In this document: one piece after another, positions 34,050 through 39,825 of the stretch
Layout of the letters: each line of letters opens with the position of its first letter
Numbering within the stretch: position 1 is the first letter of the stretch
Assembly (NCBI GenBank): GCA_903892045.1
Contig: CAITGX010000352.1
Location: 1 to 39,825, forward strand
Direction of reading: 5' to 3'
From: an uncultured Planctomycetota bacterium
Lineage (GTDB): Bacteria; Planctomycetota; UBA1135; GCA-002686595
DNA length: 39,825 nucleotides
Made by a program: the position numbers and the translations under genes
Notes under the pieces: generated by a model
Databases searched by the model: none
Seen by the model: the letters and a program-made list of their open reading frames with translations, nothing else
What the model was told of the DNA's origin: nothing

Positions 34050-34107
34050 ACCGACAGCGCGCCGTTCCGAACCTCACGCACCTCCCCGCACCTCTCGGAC
34101 TACCCCC

Positions 34108-37100
34108 ATGGCGGATCGTGGCGATACCCACTACAGCGTCTCTTCGCTGAACAAGTGGTTCCTCCTCTCCAGCGTGGCCATCCTGCTCTCGCTCGTGTGG
34201 ATGATGGTCGACGACTGGGAACGGCCGTGGAAGCACTACCAGCGTGACTTCCGCGAGATCGAGATCAGCAAGGCGCGCGCCAAGGAGCAGGAGCTCACGG
34301 CGGCCGGCGCGGCGGCGCGCGAGGCGGAGCTCGCGATCAAGGTCAAGGAGGCCGAGCAGCGCGTCGTGGCCAACGAGGCCAAGATCGCCGAGGTCACCGA
34401 GCGCCTGCGGCTCGCGAGGGGCGAGCTGTGGAACGCGATCGAGATCGCGAAGAAGAAGAAGAGCGCCTACAACTGGGACCGCTACATCCTCGAGGAGAAG
34501 CGCCTGGACGAGGGCAACCCGGCCCTCGATCAGGAGAAGCTCGACGAAGTCGAGCTCGCCATGAACGAGGCGATGGGCGTCCAGCAGCAGCTCGAGGCCA
34601 AGAAGCTCGCGATCGACATCGAGCTCTCGGACCTCACCCGCGAGCGTGACAGCGCCCAGAAGGCCCTCTCCGTGGGCTCGCGCGACCTCGAGCAGGTGCG
34701 CAAGCGCCTCGTGCAGCTCGACCGCACGGCCATGAGCGCGCCCGAGAAGGTCGCCGACGTGATCCGCGACGCCCCGGGCCTCGACTTCGTGAAGCCGAAC
34801 CTGAAGGTGAACAAGGTCGTGCTCGACAAGCTCACCTTCGAGCTCAACTTCACCAAGAAGAAGCGCATCGACATGTGCCACACCTGCCACCTCGGCGCGG
34901 ATCGCGCCGGGTTCGAGGGTGAGGCCCAGCCCTACACGACGCACCCGCGCCTCGACCTCTACGTGAGCTCGAAGTCGCCGCACCCGCTCAACGAGTTCGG
35001 CTGCACCATCTGCCACCGCGGCTCGGGCGAGGCGCTCGACTTCGTGCGCGCCGACCACCGCCCGACGGACACGGGCGAGCAGGCGGCCTGGGCCGACGAG
35101 TACCACTGGCACAAGCAGCACCACTGGGACTACCCGATGCTCGCCAGCGAGTACACGGAAGCCTCCTGCGTGCAGTGCCACAAGAGCTCCATGGAGCTGA
35201 TCTCCAAGGACGCGCCGACGGTCTCGAAGGGCTACCAGCTCGTCGAGCGCTACGGCTGCTACAGCTGCCACAAGATCGACTGGTTCCCGACCAAGCGCCG
35301 TCCGGGCCCGAACCTGCGCAACCTGCAGGCCAAGCTCACGCCGGAGTTCGTCACGGGCTGGATCACGGATCCCAAGGCCTTCCGTCCCACCACGTGGATG
35401 CCGCAGTTCTTCCACATCGAGGGCGGCAACTACTCGCCCGGCGACACGATCGTGAAGTCGGAGTACGGCCAGGGCCGCAACATCGAAGGTCGCGAGTGGG
35501 ACAGCGCCGCGATCGCCGCGATCACGGCCTACCTCGTCGACCGCGCGCCGCTCGAGCCGCTCCCGGCGATGCCCGTCGAGGGCGATGCCCACCGCGGTCG
35601 CGAGACGATGCGCCTCTCGGGCTGCTTCGCCTGCCACAACCTCGCCCCCTACGGTGAGGAGCCCACGGCAGCGGACCTCGCCCTCGCCAACACCGGCGAG
35701 AACGAGCACGGTCCGAACCTGCGCGGCGTCGCCACGAAGGTCACCAAGGACTGGCTCTACAACTGGCTCAAGGACCCGACCAAGTACTGGGAAGACACGC
35801 GCATGCCGAACCTGCGCCTGTCGGACCAGGAAGCGGCCGACATCACCGCGTACATCATGGAGGACCCCGATGGGTACTTCCGCGACGTGCCGGAGGGCTG
35901 GAACCCCAAGCTCGTCGACATGGCCGAGTCGACGATGCGCGAGGTGCTCGCCGAGCAGGCGCGCTGGTTCTTCGCTCGCGACGGTCGCGCGGCGGTCGAG
36001 GAGCGCCTGAAGCAGGGCGAGTGGGCCGATCTGTCGAAGCTCAAGGTCGCCGTGGGCGAGAAGCTCGTCGGCAACTACGGCTGCTTCAGCTGCCACGAGA
36101 TCTCGGGCACGCTGGACTGGATGCCGATCGGCGCCGAGCTCTCCAACTGGGGCTCGAAGACCGTCGACAAGCTCGACTTCGGCTTCGTCAAGCTCGACCC
36201 GAACTACCGCGAGGGCTGGCTGATGCAGAAGCTGCACGCCCCGCGCTCGTTCGACCAGCAGAAGATCAAGAACCCCAGCGAGAAGCTGCGCATGCCCTAC
36301 TTCGGCTTCACCGCCGAGGAAGAGCAAGCGATCACGACCTTCATCATCGGCCTCGTCGACGATGAAGTGCAGCTCGCCAAGATGGTCCCCACGCCGGCCC
36401 AGCACTCGATGGACGCCGGCATGCGCGCGGTGCGCCAGAACAACTGTGCCGCGTGCCACATGATCGATCCGGGCACGATCACGTTCACCGACGAGAACGG
36501 CCTCGCCCAGACGATCGCGGCTGAGATCCTGCCGATGTCGGAGGACCAGAAGGTCCCGTCGACCCATGACCTCGCCGCCATCAAGGCGGACGCCGAGAAG
36601 TACGAGAGCGACGAGCTGACGTTCCGCGTGCTGCGGCCCGAGCCGGGCGTGCAGAAGGGCGTCGGCGACAAGGTATTCGTTGCGCCCGACAAGCTCGTGG
36701 CGACCACGGCCCCGCACGGCGGCGACTTCATCCGCGTCGTGACCGACTACTACATGAACGGCATCGAGCTCTTCGATCCGTCCAAGGAAGGCGACGAGGC
36801 CTACAGCTACGTCAGCGGCGGCACCGGCGACGAGTGGGGTACCTACGACGTCGATGGCAAGCTCCGCGACCACTCCTCGGAGCCCTACGACAAGGTCCGC
36901 TGGACGTTCGCTCCGCCGGTCCTGTGGGACGAGGGTGGCAAGCTGCAGCGCGACTGGTTCTTCAGCTTCCTGCACGACGTCGTGTCGCTGCGTCCGCAGG
37001 TGCGCGTGCGCATGCCCTCCTTCCGCTACGACCCCGGCGAGGCCGAGGCGATCGCGGACTACTTCGCCCAGAAGTCGAACAAGGAGTGGCCGGCCAATTT

Positions 37101-37680
37101 CACCCGCGCGGCGCGCCTTGCAACCAAGCAGGACGGCACCGACTTCGCCAGGGCCGCCCGCATGGACGTGACGACGCTCTCGGAAATCGAGAACGGCGTC
37201 GCCATGGCGACCGAGGCCAACTTCCCGAAGGTGCTCGCGTACGCCCAGTCGAAGGGCTTCGCGACCCGTCCGGCCGTGAACCCGGCCTACGAGGCCTCCG
37301 TGCTGCGTTCCAAGGGCCACCTCGACGCCCGCAAGGCGCTGCTCGCCAACCACCTCGAGCTGGGCGAGGCCATCGCCGTGAAGGGCGTCAACTGCTTCCA
37401 GTGCCACTTCCGCCTCGGCACCCCGCCGCCGGCGGACCCGATCGCCTGGGCCCCTGACCTCGAGCGCGTGCGCGAGCGCCTGCGCGAGGACTGGGTGCGC
37501 GACTGGCTCATCAACCCTGCGGTGATCTATCCGGGCACGGCCATGCCGGCCAACTTCGCCTCGACGCCGCCGCAGTATCAGGACCGCTACCCGAACTCGA
37601 CCAACGCGGATCAGGTTCAGGTCGTCCTTGAATGGCTCTACAACTTCGACCGTATGTACATGGGCTCCCCGGGCCAATGA
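34108..37680 (+). CDS. giant octahaem c-type cytochrome with transmembrane anchor and coiled coil
   Basis: 1190 residues. N-terminal helix at about 16-34 (LLSSVAILLSLVWMMV) anchors it; residues about 42-215 are a long charged coiled coil. Eight CxxCH sites begin at Cys257, 299, 354, 384, 506, 659, 780 and 1096. Several sit in cytochrome-c-like modules that end with a Met in contexts such as TWMPQF, TRMPNL, RMPYFG, RMPSFR and TAMPANF (possible sixth ligands). It is the fourth gene of the b6f-like operon and would take electrons from the Rieske protein and carry them outward. It is far larger than the cytochrome f or c1 subunits. Start ATG 34108, 58 bp after subunit IV. Function is inferred from haems and position. 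Confidence 0.88.
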   Translation: MADRGDTHYSVSSLNKWFLLSSVAILLSLVWMMVDDWERPWKHYQRDFREIEISKARAKEQELTAAGAAAREAELAIKVKEAEQRVVANEAKIAEVTERLRLARGELWNAIEIAKKKKSAYNWDRYILEEKRLDEGNPALDQEKLDEVELAMNEAMGVQQQLEAKKLAIDIELSDLTRERDSAQKALSVGSRDLEQVRKRLVQLDRTAMSAPEKVADVIRDAPGLDFVKPNLKVNKVVLDKLTFELNFTKKKRIDMCHTCHLGADRAGFEGEAQPYTTHPRLDLYVSSKSPHPLNEFGCTICHRGSGEALDFVRADHRPTDTGEQAAWADEYHWHKQHHWDYPMLASEYTEASCVQCHKSSMELISKDAPTVSKGYQLVERYGCYSCHKIDWFPTKRRPGPNLRNLQAKLTPEFVTGWITDPKAFRPTTWMPQFFHIEGGNYSPGDTIVKSEYGQGRNIEGREWDSAAIAAITAYLVDRAPLEPLPAMPVEGDAHRGRETMRLSGCFACHNLAPYGEEPTAADLALANTGENEHGPNLRGVATKVTKDWLYNWLKDPTKYWEDTRMPNLRLSDQEAADITAYIMEDPDGYFRDVPEGWNPKLVDMAESTMREVLAEQARWFFARDGRAAVEERLKQGEWADLSKLKVAVGEKLVGNYGCFSCHEISGTLDWMPIGAELSNWGSKTVDKLDFGFVKLDPNYREGWLMQKLHAPRSFDQQKIKNPSEKLRMPYFGFTAEEEQAITTFIIGLVDDEVQLAKMVPTPAQHSMDAGMRAVRQNNCAACHMIDPGTITFTDENGLAQTIAAEILPMSEDQKVPSTHDLAAIKADAEKYESDELTFRVLRPEPGVQKGVGDKVFVAPDKLVATTAPHGGDFIRVVTDYYMNGIELFDPSKEGDEAYSYVSGGTGDEWGTYDVDGKLRDHSSEPYDKVRWTFAPPVLWDEGGKLQRDWFFSFLHDVVSLRPQVRVRMPSFRYDPGEAEAIADYFAQKSNKEWPANFTRAARLATKQDGTDFARAARMDVTTLSEIENGVAMATEANFPKVLAYAQSKGFATRPAVNPAYEASVLRSKGHLDARKALLANHLELGEAIAVKGVNCFQCHFRLGTPPPADPIAWAPDLERVRERLREDWVRDWLINPAVIYPGTAMPANFASTPPQYQDRYPNSTNADQVQVVLEWLYNFDRMYMGSPGQ

Positions 37681-37748
37681 ACTAGGGAACCCCGCAGGCC
37701 GGCGGCGCAAGCTGTGACGGCCGAACGTCCCGACTCCTACATCCCTCC

Positions 37749-38501
37749 ATGAAGAACATCACCCTCGCCTCGATCGTGGCCGGTGCCGCTCTGGCCACCG
37801 CCTTCACCCTCCCCGCCGAGCCCGTGCGCGGCACCCTGACCGGCTCGGTCCTCCTCGCGGAGACCGGCAAGGTTCTGTTCGACGGCGAGAAGCCGGAGGT
37901 CAAGCCGCTCGCGATCGACGCCGCCAAGTCGGAAGGCTGCGGCACGGTCGACACCCAGGACCAGAGCCTGATCATCGGCGCCAACGGCGGCATCGCCAAC
38001 GTCGTCGTGACCGTCGAGGTCGCCGGTGCGACTGTCAAGGCCCCGGAGAAGCCGGTTGTCCTCGACCAGAAGACCTGCCGCTTCGACCCGCACGTCGCGA
38101 TCGTCCCGGTCGGCACCACGATCGAATACAAGAACTCGGACGCCATCTCCCACAACGTGCACACCTACCCCTCGAAGAACGAGGGCCTGAACAAGATGGT
38201 GGGCGCGGGTGCGATGGAGACCCAGAAGCTCGAGAAGGAAGACCGCATCGAGATCAAGTGCGACATCCACCCGTGGATGAACTCGTGGCTGATCGTGGCG
38301 AACACGAACCACTACGCGGTCTCGGGCGCCGACGGCACCTTCACGATCGAAGGCCTGCCGGCGGGTGAGCACAAGGCCAAGTTCTGGCACGAGAAGCTCG
38401 GCAAGGCCGAGGCCACCATCAAGGTCGACGCCGAGGGCAAGGTCGCCCCGGTCGAGGTCAAGATGAGCGCCGAGAAGAAGGGCGGCGGTCGCAAGCGCTA
38501 G
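37749..38501 (+). CDS. exported cupredoxin-like copper protein at the end of the respiratory operon
   Basis: 250 residues. Sec signal at 1-23 (MKNITLASIVAGAALATAFT). The central region has a cupredoxin-type copper site: His135 or His138 in SHNVHTY, then Cys171, His174 and Met177 in CDIHPWM, the spacing of plastocyanin/azurin loops. A short peptidase-regulatory-like beta domain follows (about 190-240, GTFTIEGLPAGEHKA). The tail is basic. It may be the soluble electron carrier for the upstream complex; the copper site is read from motifs only. Starts 68 bp after the cytochrome gene; a strong hairpin follows the stop. Confidence 0.8.
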   Translation: MKNITLASIVAGAALATAFTLPAEPVRGTLTGSVLLAETGKVLFDGEKPEVKPLAIDAAKSEGCGTVDTQDQSLIIGANGGIANVVVTVEVAGATVKAPEKPVVLDQKTCRFDPHVAIVPVGTTIEYKNSDAISHNVHTYPSKNEGLNKMVGAGAMETQKLEKEDRIEIKCDIHPWMNSWLIVANTNHYAVSGADGTFTIEGLPAGEHKAKFWHEKLGKAEATIKVDAEGKVAPVEVKMSAEKKGGGRKR

Positions 38502-38528
38502 TTCGCTCCCGACCCGCAGGATTCCACG

Positions 38529-38561
38529 GGGCGCGTCCGCTCTTCGCGAGCGGGTGCGCCC
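38529..38561. terminator. strong stem-loop closing the respiratory operon
   Basis: GGGCGC-GT-CCGCTC (38529-38542), loop TTCGC, GAGCGG-GT-GCGCCC (38548-38561): 14 bp with two G-T pairs. It ends 14 bp before the stop of the convergent small gene, so it may serve both directions. The T-rich tail is short (TGTGCCTTT). Confidence 0.65.
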
Positions 38562-38575
38562 TGTGCCTTTGGCCC

Positions 38576-38857
38576 CTAGGGAGCGTCGGGGCGGGCGTCC
38601 CGCGGTCGCCAGTTTTCCAGCAGCGGCGCGAGCGCTCGCAGCGCGCGCTCCTCGCGCTCCTCGCGCTCCTCGGCCTCCAGCCTGAGCACGACGAGGTCCG
38701 CCTTGAGGGTCGATTCCACGATGGATTCGATGTCACGCCGCAGCCCTTCCGAGGCGCCCACGGCCCGCGCCATCAGGGGCAACAGCCTCCGCGCACGCTC
38801 CCAAGGCACGCCATGGCGGCGGGCGAGCGCTTGCAGGGCGGCTTGGGCAGGGTTCAT
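38576..38857 (-). CDS. small charged helical protein of unknown function
   Basis: 93 residues from ATG 38857. Predicted almost all helical, with an acidic/basic repeat EEREEREER near residues 62-70 encoded by three perfect 9-bp units. No known family recognised. It lies 74 bp downstream of the HDOD gene on the same strand and could be in the same transcript. Coding is plausible but not proven; it is the shortest gene called here. Confidence 0.5.
   Translation of the reverse strand: MNPAQAALQALARRHGVPWERARRLLPLMARAVGASEGLRRDIESIVESTLKADLVVLRLEAEEREEREERALRALAPLLENWRPRDARPDAP
38644..38670. repeat. three tandem 9-bp units inside the small gene
   Basis: CGCGCTCCT repeated three times without a change. 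It encodes the EER repeats and could vary in copy number by replication slippage without shifting the frame. Confidence 0.7.
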
Positions 38858-38931
38858 GGGAGCACCGCCGAAGAGTAGCCCGAGACGCCGGGCTGGGTCG
38901 GCGGCGGTCGCGAATCCGGACGCCGAGAGGC

Positions 38932-39777
38932 CTAGACCGTGATCTGCGGGCGCATGGCGTCGGTGCGGCTGACCACCTCGGCCACGTCTTCCGGACGCAG
39001 GCAGAGCAGCCCGCGGGCCTCAGGGCTGAAGACGCCCTCCGCGCCGAGGCGATCGCCCTGCTCGATCCTGTGCACCATCTGGTTTCCCAGGGCCACCAGC
39101 GCGAGGGTGGGGGAAGCGAGCAGGCGCTCGCTCGGGCCATGGTGGAAGCGGCAGCACTCGGCCACGAGCCGCGGCAAGCCCCACGACTGTGCGATCAGGG
39201 CGCCGACCTCGCCGTGGTGGAAGCCGAAGCGGGCCTCCTCGGCGCGGAACTCGGCCACTCCGCGCTCCCGGGCCTCGCGCATGCAGGCGAGGTACGCCTC
39301 GGCGCTGCTCTCGAGCAAGAGCACCTTGCCGATGTCGTGCAGCAGGCCAACGACCTGGAACTCCTCGGGCGAGAGCTCGATCCGCGCGCGGGAGCGTGTC
39401 GCGAGCAGGCTGCAGGCGAAGCCATCGAGGATGGAGTGACGCCACAGCGCCTCGAGGTTGAAGTCGGACTGCCCGCGCAGGTGGTCGTAGCGGCTCACGA
39501 CCGAAGCCTGCATCGCGATCGTGCGCAGCATGCGCACGCCGAGCACGGCCGTGGCGTGCTCCGTCGACAGGACCTTCTCGCGCAGGCCGTAGCGCGCGGA
39601 GTTCGCGAGTCGCAGCACCGAAGCGGCGATGGGCGCGTCCTCAGCCACCGCGGCGCCGATCTCGCGTACCCCGACGTCCGGATCGTCGACGAGCGCGTTG
39701 ATGCGAGCCACGACCTGAGGAAGCGTCGGGATCGCGACGTTCGCTCGGATCAGCTCTTCGGCGGTGATCGTCGACAT
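38932..39777 (-). CDS. HDOD-domain signalling protein with intact HD motif
   Basis: 281 residues from ATG 39777 (MSTITAEELIRANVAIP); a TTG nine codons upstream is a less likely start. HDOD domain: LPTLPQVVARINAL, ASVLRLANSARYG, LGVRMLRTIA. It also keeps His114 and His147-Asp148 in GLLHDIGKVLLL and FHHGEVG, i.e. the HD-type metal residues. HDOD proteins act in regulatory networks (c-di-GMP, stress, cell cycle) mostly as non-enzymatic binders, but this one could bind metal. No receiver or GGDEF domain is attached. Neighbours give no target. Cytoplasmic. Confidence 0.88.
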   Translation of the reverse strand: MSTITAEELIRANVAIPTLPQVVARINALVDDPDVGVREIGAAVAEDAPIAASVLRLANSARYGLREKVLSTEHATAVLGVRMLRTIAMQASVVSRYDHLRGQSDFNLEALWRHSILDGFACSLLATRSRARIELSPEEFQVVGLLHDIGKVLLLESSAEAYLACMREARERGVAEFRAEEARFGFHHGEVGALIAQSWGLPRLVAECCRFHHGPSERLLASPTLALVALGNQMVHRIEQGDRLGAEGVFSPEARGLLCLRPEDVAEVVSRTDAMRPQITV

Positions 39778-39825
39778 GCGGAGGAGGGCCGGGGCACACG
39801 GCAACGACGACTGCGCACCTCGCGC

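Noticed and set aside
34039-37710. 1223-codon open frame on the minus strand opposite the octahaem cytochrome gene
   Set aside because: An antisense shadow caused by high GC; composition is Leu/Val/Arg/Ala-rich without motifs, while the plus strand has eight CxxCH sites.

Overview
The window is very GC-rich (about 70 % by eye) and densely coded. It reads as chromosomal DNA of a Gram-negative-type, respiring bacterium. Three things point, by inference only, to Planctomycetota or a neighbouring phylum: several predicted lipoproteins and sulfatase-fold enzymes, a pyrophosphate-type phosphofructokinase, and a b6f-like quinol oxidase operon with a giant multihaem cytochrome. No rRNA or other marker is present to settle the phylum. 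I see no phage, transposase, CRISPR array or plasmid gene.

Layout. (1) 1-966, minus: a SirB1/transglutaminase-like protein that runs off the left edge. (2) 1179-9962, plus: a tightly packed run of thiolase, 3-hydroxyacyl-CoA dehydrogenase, two cyclophilins, enoyl-CoA hydratase, a second thiolase, a swivel-domain-first aconitase-family isomerase and an isopropylmalate-type dehydrogenase. This joins short-chain acyl-CoA interconversion with a 2-oxoacid (probably leucine) module. (3) 10143-17544: a secreted beta-propeller lipoprotein, a GT-C membrane glycosyltransferase, and two alkaline-phosphatase-superfamily 'sulfatases' with threonine at the nucleophile position, flanking a ferritin-like protein. 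(4) 17653-23848: a PlsC-type acyltransferase, then a fused alpha-beta 2-oxoacid dehydrogenase E1 translationally coupled to a FabD-like acyltransferase that lacks the malonate-binding Arg, then a DUF2807 lipoprotein and an HD phosphohydrolase. (5) 23927-28424: an exported propeller protein, a class I aminotransferase and a 674-residue membrane-anchored protein of unknown function. (6) 28425-29072: non-coding DNA with tRNA-Leu(GAG) and a 103-bp direct repeat that duplicates the tRNA 3' end, separated by two strong hairpins. (7) 29073-38501: PPi-type phosphofructokinase, then the respiratory group of membrane HEAT protein, Rieske protein, cytochrome b6, subunit IV, a 1190-residue octahaem cytochrome c with a coiled coil, and a cupredoxin-like protein, closed by a strong hairpin. 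(8) 38576-39777, minus: a small charged protein and an HDOD signalling protein.

How the parts relate. The respiratory operon would pass electrons from quinol through the Rieske/b6 core, which carries the Cys for a covalent c_i-type haem, into the octahaem cytochrome and perhaps the copper protein. The E1/FabD-like pair could supply branched acyl groups for lipids, and the neighbouring PlsC protein would place acyl chains on glycerolipids. These functional links are inferences from gene order and key residues.

A recurring regulatory feature is a TANNNT-like hexamer ending 6-12 nt before the start codon of genes that open transcription units. This suggests leaderless or nearly leaderless transcripts are common here.
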